The notes under the pieces are model-generated. The model had not been told where the DNA came from, did not search any database, and saw nothing but the letters and a program-made list of their open reading frames with translations. From Bolinopsis microptera (lineage: Eukaryota > Ctenophora > Tentaculata > Lobata > Bolinopsidae), in NCBI RefSeq assembly GCF_026151205.1, contig NC_087081.1:17902859-17966858 (forward strand): DNA of 64,000 bases. The letters run 5' to 3'. Shown here in pieces: positions 22,641 through 34,318 of the stretch. The position numbers and the translations under genes are program-made. Within the stretch, counting starts at the first letter, position 1. Every line of letters begins with the position of its first letter.

Positions 22641-23577
22641 TTCCTACCTACCTATGTGACCTATGTCGAGTTTCGTCAAAGTCGAATGAGTTTCATGGAT
22701 AGTTCTTGACCCAAAAAAGAAATTTGGGTTAAAGAATTCAGAATTTCCAAAATTTTATTTAAGCACATGATTGTTCAGAAAACGGCTGATTTGTAACTTG
22801 CTCTAATAAAAGTAAAATATCGTCAGTGCTTGTCACAAATTTGTTTAATTGAAATCAGTGAACAATTCATGACACTTTCTCTCTTTACCTCTGACGGGGA
22901 CGGCCAGCGCCACGTGCTAGTTGTTTAGCGCTTCGCTGCGAGCGAGGCAGAGAAGGAAGAGTAGATACGGATTTCGATCCAGCTTGGTTTACTGGAGGTA
23001 ATGTTGTTGTCATTGTGTCCTTTCTACGTCATACTTCTACATACAGCTATAATAGATAGATTAAGTAATGTAATTTGAATGCAGATAGAGGCTCGTAGTA
23101 GTTATAGTTGTTTCTAAGTACTATTTTAATTGATATAACACAAAACGTATTACTTTAAAAACCGATTACTCTAGATCACTGCATACCATCTGTAGTTACA
23201 CTGTCAATAATTCACCAGCAGCCGTGGCGTGGCCTGGGCTATGCGACTTTAATATTATACATATTTTTCTCAAATCGTGCCGGAACATTTTGGTACCGAT
23301 AATGGGTGTGGCCAAAAGGGCGATTTTCCCAGTCTGTATTTTAGGGCTCCGAAGTTTTTTCTGTTCCTAAGACCTTTGAGAGACTCCAAAAAATGTTCAG
23401 CCCTCTACTATGAAATGCAGGTAAATATCCATAACTGACTGGATTAATAAGCATGAAGATCTTATAGTCTTCCGTAAGGGCTGCAATCACCTTCGGATTG
23501 CAGGTTGCATGTCTAGGTTTTTTCTTTTATGTCGAGGCGGAAAAGGTGCAGGAGACCATCTACTCCACGATGGCATC
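22641..23577. other. Gap: intergenic sequence, no gene supported
   Basis: Clean sequence resumes here. There is no convincing exon. The stretch 23460-23575 (GGCTGCAATCACCTTCGGAT...) followed by ATACA repeats resembles the 3' tail of a LINE or SINE, but no coding part is visible. Confidence 0.35.
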
Positions 23578-23952
23578 TGATACAATACAATACAATACAA
23601 TCTAAATATGTAATTAATAAAATATGTAATTAATAAAATATGTAATTAATAAAATATGTAATTAATAAAATATGTAATTAATAAAATATGTAATTAATAA
23701 AATATGTAATTAATAAAATATGTAATTAATAAAATATGTAATTAATAAAATATGTAATTAACAAAATATGTAATTAACAAAATATGTAATTAATAAAATA
23801 TGTAATTAATAAAATATGTAATTAATAAAATATGTAATTAATAAAATATGTAATCAATAAAATATGTAATTAATAAAATATGTAATTAATAAAATATGTA
23901 ATTAATAAAATATGTAATTAATAAAATATGTAATTAATAAAATATGTAATTA
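23578..23952. repeat. Microsatellite (ATACA)n followed by 16-bp AT-rich minisatellite
   Basis: A short (ATACA)n run is followed by about 22 near-perfect copies of AAAATATGTAATTAAT from about 23600 to 23952. Rare variants (AACAA, AATCAAT) show it has diverged slightly. Confidence 0.9.
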
Positions 23953-24714
23953 GGCTGTAACCTTCTTAGTCCAATGGAATAAACCTAGCATGCCTTGGTT
24001 GCAGCATCGCTTCACTTATATAGGTGCACAATGCCCATAGGGCCCGATGTAATTGCTATGACCATTATACAGGTCAACTGATGTTTCGGTGTCCCTAATT
24101 TTGTTTACACTCGGTCGCTTGTCAAGGCATGTACATTGTACAGGTCATTCGGCGAATTTTCTTTGAAATAAATGATGTATTTGTGTAACAATTTTAAAGT
24201 TTATTGATACAAAATTGGCTGACACTACTCGCAATTAGCAAACAACCATATCATCAAACTCATAAGCTTAAAACACGAAAATGAGAACCGATAATATGTC
24301 TTTAAACTGACATTGAAGTAAGAGTATCGCAGTAAATTACAAAGGAATCAATCTTTATAGAGACTATTGGTATTATCTGCTTAACAAATTCACAAGTAGG
24401 ATGCGATACATTTTCCTATCAAAATCGTGCCGCGGTTTAAACTATCGTCACATTAAAAGGTTGAGCTATCAAAGATGTGCACCAAAATTCAAAATTATCA
24501 TGCACATCCGCATTCCGCTCAAGCTAACATTTTTCACGACTTTTTTCCCAGATCACACGTTCTTTTTCTCTTAAAATAGCTCAAATTTAATTCGAGTAAA
24601 ATGAATATATGTGCGACTGCAACACAACTTATATTCTTAGTAACAAACATGAACTACTTCAAAAAGTATTTTAAGAGATTGAATTTGAGGGAGGCCGACA
24701 AAGGGGGGCCCCCG
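23953..24714. other. Gap: no feature recognised
   Basis: AT-rich sequence with stop codons in all frames and no recognised repeat family. Confidence 0.35.
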
Positions 24715-24860
24715 ATTATTAGGTGTCAGATCATATGACGTATAATTAGTGATATATGACGTATAATTAGTGATGTGATCCACCAGCAGAATTTAATTGA
24801 CCCAGAAATGAGCTAGATATAGGGTAGAGTTCACATGTCTACCCTATATCTATAACGTTA

Positions 24861-25661
24861 TTGACGTTAAGCAGGAGTTGGAGAAACTTACATCTGAGGT
24901 TAACAGCCTTAAGTGCTCCGATACTAGCAGGAGGTTGGCAAGAAGGAAATGCAAAAGGTCAAAGACCTCTGGGAGAAAAACCTGTCAGCTACCACACGGA
25001 TCAAAAACAGAGTAGACGAGGTTTTCACGGAGATTTCTATAGCAGAAACGAAAACGGACGAAGTAGACAAAAGTGTTCAAAAACTAAAATTTGACCTCAA
25101 AAACTACTACAACAGTGCATTCTTTCGGGAAGACGGACAGTTGATTAAAGAAATTCACAAAATAGTCACTCAGTCAGAAGGATGGAATGGCGCGATCAGT
25201 ACCGATGTCCCACCTGTCCCCATTCCCCTAATGACGATGATGTATCATACACTCCACCCTACCAACCTCCCTCACCCTTTCGAGATCAAAGAACTCACAG
25301 TAGAGAAAACAACCTACTGTCCCGAAGAAACAATGGATTCAGCATGACTTCCTCGGTTTCTCGAGCTCAGACCTCCACTCAAGCTCAGAACTCCAACTTT
25401 ACCAGAACTCAGAACTCCAATTTCACCAGGACCCAGAACTCCGACTTCACTGAGCGTCAAACTTCAGGATCCACCACGCCCTCAAAAGTGTTCAAGACGA
25501 CCCTAATCTCAGACTCAATCCTGAGACATGTCCAGGGTATGGACACCAAGAATGCCCTCGGAAAGAACCATGAATTGACCCTAATCAACAAGCGGGACAC
25601 AGGTGGACTTAAAGACCAACATGTCAAAGACGAATTATTAAGAAGATATGCGTCAACGTAA
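24861..25661 (+). pseudogene. LINE ORF1-like relic with SGNH-hydrolase-like motif
   Basis: Three overlapping plus frames (24861-25094, 24949-25347, 25182-25661) join through frameshifts. The first part is a charged coiled-coil-like segment (LQKLKFDLKNYYNSAFF-like). The middle has Ser/Gln-rich repeats (TQNSNFTRTQNSNFT). The last has LISDSILRHV, which resembles the GDS block I of the SGNH esterase found in ORF1 of some CR1-like LINEs. No RT follows. The call rests on a short motif and general architecture. Confidence 0.35.
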
Positions 25662-26003
25662 TTCAAATGCACGAAACTTAAACAATTTTACTATCAATTT
25701 GGTGAGAACCTCGCGAATTAGTCATAATTAAGATTTAAGGATAACCCTGGCCCAGACTTGTGTAATCCTGTGTAATCCATGTCAATTCTGTAAATCATAG
25801 CTGTACATTAAGAAGTAAACATGATCTGACTGCTCAACTCGTAGATCACATAAGGGACGGGAGCTCTTGCTAAAGGGGGTTCTCGTATCAAGGCATGTGA
25901 GACGTACGTGCCAAAGGCATGCAAGGGGAGTGAGCCGATCAAGTGTTCTTAGGTATATGGACACGTTCATTGAAGTTTGAGGAAATTGGTAAATTTCTAA
26001 ATT

Positions 26004-26070
26004 CAGTATTCAGTATTCAGTATTCAGTATTCAGTATTCAGTATTCAGTATTCAGTATTCAGTATTCAGT
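26004..26070. repeat. 7-bp tandem repeat (ATTCAGT)n
   Basis: About nine to ten perfect ATTCAGT units. Confidence 0.9.
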
Positions 26071-27252
26071 AAATTTGATTAATTATCCTACGAAAAAATG
26101 TCTATTGACTTGTTAATTCAAATCAAAAGTACGGAGTTAAACTGGGCTAGATATAGGGTAGAGTTCACATGTTCTGTAAATCATAGCTGGTGGATCACAT
26201 CACTAGTTATACGTCACATCACTTATTATACGTCATATGATCTGACCCCTAATAATTTGATGGCGGCTCTGGAAACATGTAAGTGACACAACAGGTCGTT
26301 TGTTTCGGATAAAATGACTATAATAAAATGCGTTAATCGTCTTTTCGTTGAATTTACATGCTTATCATTAAAATCGTAGCATGAATATTGCACACATTTT
26401 CGTATCTTAAAATAAATCAACAAGCACCGAAAATTTGATGTAAAATTGTTACTAGTGCAGAATATCTGATTTCAAGTGCTCAATTTAATTTATGTACCTA
26501 GTTTTGCTAGTCGATTTCAAGACTATTCCAATTCAATACTATTATTATGCATAATGCCCAAAAAATGGCCTCCTTATGAATTGTTTATTAACAAAACTGA
26601 TATCTGTGGCCACACAGACAAAGTTTGACCCAATTTCAGGTTCCAATCAGTGTGTTCCAAGACCAAAATCAACCGATTTTCATAAAATTCCAAGTCATGA
26701 CCGGTCGACAATTTTATATTTACACCTATTTCTCAATGTTGGCGGTAGCTACCAGTGAAGGAAATGTCTTGGGATTGTATGACCATATTCGATCGATTCT
26801 TTTTTCAACCGAATTACAATAAAATTGATTAATTTTCCCCGTGGTGGGGGGGTACCAATGGCATAGAATGGAGACAAATGGCATAAAATTCATCAAATGG
26901 CATAGAAATTTCATGGCATAAATGGAAATTTTGTTTGGCCAATTCTCCATTTATGCCAATTTATGCCATGAATTTAGGTCTTCATATTTGACCTTTAGGA
27001 TGACTTTAAATTCGCAAATATTATTAGTACTTGAATAAGAGACATGTTTCATGCTTTATAACGCTTGGAATGATCGTTAAAGTCAAAGATTCATATGACA
27101 AATAAAGAAAATAGAAATGTATTATATCAAATATATACCAAACATTTCACTATTCAAGAAAAGCAAATTGTGAGATGTTCAAAATGTACAGAATACAAAC
27201 ATTGACAACACAACGATTTTGAATGTCATCAAGGAACAATGCATCAGATGAT

Positions 27253-28264
27253 CTATTTGTCTTCGACGAGTAGCCAAACATTTGGAGATCCATTGATTAG
27301 GCTATGTTCCTGGCAGTAGTACTTCATCGGGCATGACTTATAAGAAATAAATCTAACCACTCCTGTTGCAAAGTCCTGCTGAGATTTGAAGACTTTAAGA
27401 GTTTCTGTACTGCCAGCTTTCAAAACTGTTGAACATCCGCATTCAGGTTGATTGTATATGCGAACATCAGAAGACACTCCAAACGCGTCCCCCTTGAATC
27501 TTGAAAGACGAGATTTTGTTGATAAAGTGCTTCTTCCTCCATTGAGCGTGAGTGTCTCAAAAGACCGGAAGGATAGTGTTCCATATTTATCTGTTGATAT
27601 CGTTTCTCCATCATCACAATCATCAACTCCAGGTTCTACCTCATAAGCTAAGTCGTCCTCATCCTCGAGGCATCCAGCTTCATCATCTACAGCTTCCCAA
27701 GAAAGTTCTTGGCCATGGACGATTGGCTTCCCACTCCGTTCTTCAGGATCTGCGACTGCGGCGAACACAGGGAAATTGTTTCTTTTCCCTTCTCGAATGC
27801 AGTCCCTCGATGCCCTGTCCAGCGTTTTTGCCAACTTGCCTAGGCTTATCATACCACCAGTCCATTTCACTCGTTCTGCTTTCTGGCCTGTAGATTTAAT
27901 CTTTTTGAGGTGAACTGTAGGATGCAAAACTGTACTTCCACGTGCATGTGCAATTTGCAATTGCAGATGTGTCTTCATGTAATGATAAAGCACTGTACAC
28001 ATTCTTTCTCTCCATTCCATGGGCCATAGTTATCGCATCCATATTTCTTGAGCGACCAGATGAAAAAGAAACCCGAATAAATGCAAACAGCTGCTCATTC
28101 TGATCACTTCCAAGGTAATAAGTGACGATTTCAGCATTAGGGAATTGCTTCTTCAGCAGAGTTAAATACAAAACAAGACCGTCACAAGTACATATAAGAT
28201 CAAGGTACGTCTGATTCGTTATGCTGACAGCTGAGTAAGTATTCTCTTTCCAAGTAACGAAAAA
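27253..28264 (-). pseudogene. Putative transposase-like C-terminal region, frameshifted
   Basis: Two minus frames abut. The upstream frame (open from about 28264, containing 28171-27960) reads LKKQFPNAEIVTYYLGSDQN then EQLFAFIR and RNMDAITMAHGMERKN. The downstream frame (28020-27253, 255 codons) carries HARGSTVLHPTVHLKKI, an acidic stretch (DDEAGCLEDEDDLAYE) and a Cys-containing end. The best joint is near 27960-28000, requiring one frameshift. The block GSDQNEQLFAFIR with following GRSRN resembles the (S)QD..E..FG.IR block of P-element/THAP9-type transposases, but I cannot place it in a named superfamily. It lies inside the 3.2-kb family A element. The downstream half matches nothing I recognise. 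Confidence 0.45.
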
Positions 28265-28649
28265 TGTTTTTTCTCAAACAGTTCCATTTTTATTATACTT
28301 TATAGTTTAGAGTCTAATTTGGCATGATATCAGATCACGTGATATTACATGGCCCCATGGAGAGCATTGCCAGAGCAATTGGCCAGAGAGCTCCATAGAA
28401 GTAAGGGGCCTACTCTAGCCAACAGCTCTAATACATTTCCTTCCTCAACTTCATTTTCTTCATCTAACTGCTGCTGCTGCTCAGCAACTACTTGATAGCT
28501 GGCACAGTGACAATTGTCTGCGTAGTGTATCTGTTAGCCTCAATTTTGCCTCAAGGAGGGAAGGTAGCCTCAATCCAACCTCACATAAGTTTCGATAAAG
28601 TCTCAATAACCTTCGGGCTACAATTACAAGTTTTATAGTGGGTCTATAA

Positions 28650-29600
28650 CATGTTTCCGTACATTAAAGTTAAAACTTAAAATGCGGTCGAATCATTTAT
28701 TAGCCTCATTTTGGCCCCCTACAAGAAGACTCTGCGATTTCTGAAATGTTGAGCTTGAAGAGGATGAATAAATTTTTATTGTTGACACATTAGATAGTCA
28801 CAATACCGAACATGCTCGAAAATATACACAAAAGTATACTTGTTAGCCTCATTTCACCCTCTCACAAGGTGGTTAGCCTCATTTTCACCTCGAAAATTTG
28901 AAGCTATAATCCGACGGAATTTCATGTGCAACATAGATATTAAGTAACTTGTGAGTTGTTAACCTGTTTCCGTACATTAAAGTTAAAATGCGGTCGAATT
29001 TTTATTAGCCTCATTTTGGCCTCCTACAATTCAAGTAGACTCGGCGATTTCTGAAATGTTGAGTTTGAAGAGCTAGAGGATGAATCAATCTTTATTGTTG
29101 ACGTATTAGATAGTCACAATACCGAACCAACTCGAAAATATACACAAAAGTATACTTGTTAGCCTCATTTCACCCTCTCAAAAGGTGGTTAGCCTCATTT
29201 TCACCTCGAATATTTGAAGCTTAAATACCGATTAAATATAATCCCAAGGAATTTCATGTGCAACATGGATATCAAGTAACGTGTGAGCTGTTAACCTGTT
29301 TCCGTACATTAAAGTTAAAATGCGGTCGAATTATTTATTAGCCTCATTTTGGCCTCCTACAAGTAGACTCGGCGATTTCTGAAATGTTGAGTTTGAAGAG
29401 GATGAATCAATCTTTATTGTTGACATATTAGATAGTCACAATACCGAACCAACTTGAAAATATACACAAAAGTATACTTGTTAGCCTCATTTCACCCTCT
29501 CAAAAGGTGGTTAGCCTCATTTTCACCTCGAATATTTAAAGCTTAGATCTCGATCAAGTATAATCACTAAGGATTATACTTGCAACTTGGATATCATGGA
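28650..29600. repeat. Three ~315-330-bp direct repeats with GTTAGCCTC motifs
   Basis: The landmark TTTCCGTACATTAAAGTTAA recurs near 28653, 28967 and 29299, and each unit contains TTAGCCTCATTT several times. They occupy the interior of the family A element between the ORF and the right end. Such subterminal repeats can be transposase-binding sites in other elements; that role is inferred. Confidence 0.8.
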
Positions 29601-30408
29601 CGTAACATGAGAAAGTTCTTTTTTGAAAGTGGTGAGGCTAATTTGTTAGCCTCGATTGTCCCTTGCAGTTAAATCACTCCTACTGAGTCTAGTGAGTGAG
29701 CTAGGAGGTCGCCGAACATCTCATTTTAAAGCCGTATCGATTTTCTATACGCATACCAAAAATCAAATGCGTAAAACAGAAATGAAATTACAGAAGTTTT
29801 AAATTTTTTGTCAAAAAACGAACTTTTAGGGGTGTTTCTAATGACCAGGGTCAGTACAACAAATAGAGATAAAGGTGGACAGTACTAGTGGGGTGCAGAC
29901 TATTCGTTATTAAATTCTCAGTTCAAAGTTTTAAAATTTAATATTTCGAATGGCATAGAATGGAGACAAATGGCATAAAATTCATCAAATGGCATAGAAA
30001 TTTCATGGCATAAATGGAAATTTTGTTTGGCCAATTCTCCATTATGCCATTTATGCCATTGGTACCCCCCCCCCCCCCCCCCGTGGTACAACAGGGGAGT
30101 AGAGGGTAGAAGGTTTCCTAGTGCAAAATTCTTACCCTTATATTATTCAACTTAAAGTTTACAATATGGTGGATGAGGATCGTTGAAAGATAGTACAACA
30201 TCACACTTAAACACTTGTTCGTTATCAATTGCCAAGTTTGAAACGTCCAAATAAAAACGTTAGCAAATATACCATAGTTCACATTTACTATCAAATCCCC
30301 GAAAACGAACATATAAAACCATTCTAAAACCCCGTATTATTTATACAAACTTAGCTACTGCTATGAATAATGAATATGACGGTGTAATCCAAAAGTGAGC
30401 GGTACCTG

Positions 30409-33400
30409 TCACGTGGGGTACGACACAGCAAAGTAATTGTGACTCTCCGAATAAAAACATTCGTACGAACACAAACAAGCTCTTATAGGAATGTTCCCGG
30501 CCCTGTTTGACAGTTTGAGGACTGCTTTAGCGTCCACAAAATGAACACATTCCAGCCAGGAGAAAAGGTAAGATTTATCACAAAGGACACATTTCCGTGC
30601 GTCTTTCAGGAGGTTCAGTACGTCCGGACGGACGGTGGCTTGTTTGCGGAGGATGGAGTTGCGGTCTTTGAAAGATTGCAGAATCATCCGAGCACACAAC
30701 TCCTGAGGATTGAACCCGTGACATTGAGGAATAGGGATAAATCACGTATCACTCGCAAAGTTACAAATAATCGACAAAAGCTTATTATCAATAGAAGTGC
30801 AGTTTTATTATAATACTATAGACCTAAGGCCTAGGCATTTAAAAATTAATCAGATTATCTTATTTTTTAATTTTCTAATATAGCTATAAATTACCTTCAA
30901 ATAAAAGACATCGTTAACATTCTGACTGAGTACAGGAAGGTGCTCCAACAAAGGGTTTTCATCGCAGTGCAGTTCAGATAGTGAGCAATGGTATATTCCC
31001 TCAGGGAACATCGTTATGTTGTTGCAGGATATGTCTAGAATCTGACACGTGACATTTTTATTTCTTGCTGGTTTATTAAAATAAAATTCAGAAACAATGT
31101 TGAAGTGAGCAATATCAATGACATCGATCGTGGTATGACATATGGTTTGGCACCAAAATAACTGCCTGACAAACGGCAGTAAGGGGGCAGGGGGGTCTTC
31201 ATAGAAATTTTCTCAAAATCGACTTTTTAGTTGTTTCTAATAGAAGGGAGAAATATTTATCAGCTATTTTTGATTCCATCGAAAAATAGTGTTCCTCGTA
31301 AAATTTATCGCTGGTCAAAGATCAGCGCTTATGATTAATTGTATTATGAGTAATTGTAAATCAGGATGATGATTAATCACTCTACACTCGACTGTCACGT
31401 GACTTTTTCAACCCGTTCTCTAACTGGTCCTGAACGACTTTTCGAAATCCTAGCCCTCTAATCTAGGTAAACTATAGGTAAAAATATAGTATTAATCATA
31501 AGCTAAAATGTACTAATCTTTGTATTCTAAATGGGGAAAAGAAGAAACATTGTCAGTCAGTCGAGAAAATCTGATCCCAACCTTAACCCTAACCCTATCT
31601 TTAACAAAAGCATACACTGAAACCCTAACCCTAACGAGAAACTAGACTAAATTCCTTATACGGTCATATCACGTGATCGAGACAGTTTTTCGCCAATATC
31701 TCGTCCGGGGAGCATTTTAACCCTATATGTCATGGGGAGTGATTCGGAATCAGCGTCCGAAAATACATCGATTGAAGTTGGTTTCAACTGTCGGGGGCCC
31801 TTTTAGAACAATCTCGAAGATCGACTGTAGAGTTATTTAGCACGCTCGTGTAAATCATGCGCATATACTGAATATCTCGTCTAAAAATCTTCTTATACAG
31901 TTTTTGAGCAATCACGCACCCTGAAACTTACAGGGAATGTTTTAAGGATCATTTAGAAGATTCTGGTCGGACAGAATTTTGAGATAGGCTTTTTTAAATT
32001 TTTATTCGATTTTGAAAATCGTGGACCTGGTTTTTGATGATTTTTCCAGGTCCAAGATTTTCAAATTATAAAAAAATCCCTTCTATTAGAAACAACTGTA
32101 GTTAACAAATTTCTTCAAAAGATTAAATCCTAAAAAAATTTTATGATTTTTTTGCCAATGAAAGTTGTTTTTTAAAACAAACTTCTCTCAATTTTATAAA
32201 AATATTAAGTGTTGTGGTTCTCGAACTAAATAATACTAACTAAATAATAACTTATTCACTTCAGGTTAACTGTATTTTTAATTGTCATTGAATCAAATGA
32301 GATGCTAACCTGAAGAGCCTGACAGTGACCAATCTCCTCAGGAATTTCAGATAATTCGTTCTTATATATCATCAACTTTTTGAGGTTCTTAAGATAGCCC
32401 AATTCTCGTGGCAATTCTTTTATCCTGAAAGAAAGTGTTTTAACTATCTCGCAAACCACCAGCTTCAAGCTTGATATAGGAAGGTGTTATAGAAAAACAA
32501 CCAGTCTCTGTTATAAAATTGATTAATAATAAATTAGTCAATTAGTTCAACCCTGTACCTGTTATTTCCCAGATGTAACTCTGTTATCTCAATACAAGAT
32601 AATATCTCCGGTGGTATGACTGATATCCTGTTTTTATCAAGACACAAGATCTTCAAACTCTTCATCCCACGTATCTGAAAGGGACCATTTGGTTGCCACT
32701 AATTAATCACAGAATAAATGAAAGTGCCTATAATATTGAACTTTACTATTATAGAATCTAAATTTACATCTTTAATTGGTCTCGAAATTTGTGCTTACCT
32801 CTGGCGGAATTGCAGATATCTGATTATTGTTAGCATTGAGAAGTTTACAGTTGAACAATCTTATGATCACTTCCCCGTTAAGTTCCTCGAGTTGGTTGTT
32901 GAAGATGTGGAGTGTGTCTATAAGTGGGAAACATCCCAGCACCAGAGGGAGTTTAACAAACTCATTGTTACCGAGATTCACAAACTGCAAGTCTGAATAA
33001 TTGTTGTGTAGATAATGGGAAATTGGTTACAAAATTAATCATAGGTCTACAATCTAAATAAATAATGATAATTATGACGACTAATTTAAAGTAAAAATGA
33101 GTAACAAGTGCCCACAAAATGAGTAACAATAACCCGCTTTGCAGGGTCTATCGGAAATAGATATATGTTTGCACCCCGTGTCTATATATAGATTCGTCAG
33201 GGATTGTGTTTAACAATATCTAGGAAGAACCGTGATATCAAAGTGACTGATACACCTGCTATCGATTTCCCGGAATTTGTTAGATGCTAGTATACTAAAA
33301 CTTCGTGCGTATTGAAAATCACTGGTCACGTGTCTGGCACATATCACTGGACTTACAAACTCTTATCAACTCTTATCTATAATTTGTGGACACTTGTCAC

Positions 33401-33755
33401 TGAAAAGAATCTAAGTGTTAACCTCTCAACTGCATTTTGAGTTTACACAAAGATAGACACCTCATACGCTATGCGCACTAGGAACTATCTATCATATAGA
33501 ACCTGCTTCGTAGGGTCTATCTAAGTTAGATATATGTTAATATGGCAAGTCTATGATATTTTACAATACACCTAACATACCTCTCAAGTTTTCTAACTCA
33601 TAGGGAAGTTCTCTTAGTTTATTATTTTTCAGGATCAGCTGCTTTGCACCAGTTACTTTACAAAGAAGTGGAGGTATTCGTTTCAGGGCCTTGTTACACA
33701 AAGTAACCGATTTGGATTGTCCTCGAACTGCACTCAGAAGGGATGTGTCGGCCAT
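30409..33755 (-). CDS. LRRC69: LRRC69-like leucine-rich-repeat protein (six exons, 346 aa)
   Basis: Six minus-strand exons join in phase: 33755-33581 (ATG), 32992-32799, 32674-32559, 32424-32310, 31041-30895 and 30702-30409 (TGA). They total 1041 nt; all boundaries are GT/AG. The N-terminus (MADTSLLSAVRGQSKSVTL) and about eight to nine LRRs of the L..L.L..N.I..IP.E type match LRRC69. The conserved tail also matches: LDISCNNITMFPEG, HCDENPLLEHLPV, ELCARMILQ, then CVLCDKSYLFSWLECVHFVD and a PIRACLCSYECF motif with paired cysteines. Human LRRC69 is 347 aa. The function is not established. The intron between exons 4 and 5 holds family B fragments. CFAP157 lies just upstream on the same strand. 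Confidence 0.87.
31184..32095. mobile_element. Family B foldback fragments in an LRRC69 intron
   Basis: 31184-31330 matches the left arm (AAGGGGGCAGGGGGGTCTTC...). 31850-32095 matches the centre and right arm, with the hairpin GATTTTGAAAATCGTGGACC / GGTCCAAGATTTTCAAA. They are separated by unrelated sequence that includes short CCCTAA runs (31576-31640) and the repeat shared with 29-150. Confidence 0.6.
31576..31640. repeat. Short CCCTAA telomere-like runs
   Basis: Two small clusters, CTTAACCCTAACCCTA and AACCCTAACCCTAACG, separated by about 30 bases. They are too short to imply a telomere. Confidence 0.5.
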
Positions 33756-34318
33756 GTGACATTGTACTACATTGATGTTAGTGAAACAGAAATGTGATAA
33801 AAACTTGGAATCTTGTCAATTATCCAAATAAATCAGAGACAAATAGACCTACAGATTGATATGAGTAATGAAAATGGTTGATAGATTTTAAGAATTACTC
33901 AAGATTAAAACATCAGGGTAAATGAAGTACTTTTCAATTATTCGTAGCTATACACACACACAATATTGCACAGCGCACATCGTTACAAATCAGTGCAGCA
34001 AAACATTATTATAAAATACACAATACTCATTTGGAATGTCGAGAAAAATCGATAATAATAACTTTCTTGAAAGTAATATTTTTGTTAGTTCTACGCTGTG
34101 ACCACTTAAGTTTGTGAAAAACAAAACCTAAACAACTTAACAGGGTCCTCAGATCGAAACTGTTTCAAATTAACTTATTATCATATTATGCATATATGAT
34201 TACCATCACATCATATTTCAGAATAAAAAGTCATCTCAAAGTGGTTTAAAGTCTACATCGATCCTATTTCTCAACAACTAACTTGATAACAAATACCAAT
34301 AGCATAATTGTATGCACA

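Larger units (their letters stand above)
24715..26256. mobile_element. Inverted-repeat-bounded segment with ATTATTAGG...GTCAGATCAT arms
   Basis: The left arm 24715-24787 and right arm 26186-26256 are inverted copies: ATTATTAGGTGTCAGATCAT, repeated ATGACGTATAATTAGTGAT and GATGTGATCCACCAGC pair with their complements. A sequence just inside, GCTAGATATAGGGTAGAGTT, is instead in direct orientation at both ends (about 24811 and 26145). No target duplication is clear. The interior holds a LINE ORF1 relic and a 7-bp satellite. Confidence 0.55.
26838..30087. mobile_element. 3.2-kb family A DNA transposon carrying a transposase-like gene
   Basis: The inverted ends are GGGGGGGTACCAATGGCATA (26846 onward) and TATGCCATTGGTA followed by a C-run (to 30079). 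Each is part of a ~130-bp ATGGCATAAAATGG module like those of the element at 195-1712. The flanks CCCGTGGT at 26838-26845 and 30080-30087 form an 8-bp target duplication; the poly-C end leaves a base or so of ambiguity. Inside are a minus-strand transposase-like ORF (28264-27253) and three ~320-bp repeats (28650-29600) with many GTTAGCCTC motifs. It may be the source of the short family A copies. An 8-bp duplication fits hAT or P elements. Confidence 0.72.

Noticed and set aside
27420-27893. Plus-strand ORFs 27452-27646 and 27552-27893 and minus ORF 27626-27420
   Set aside because: They are shadows of the 255-codon minus-strand frame.
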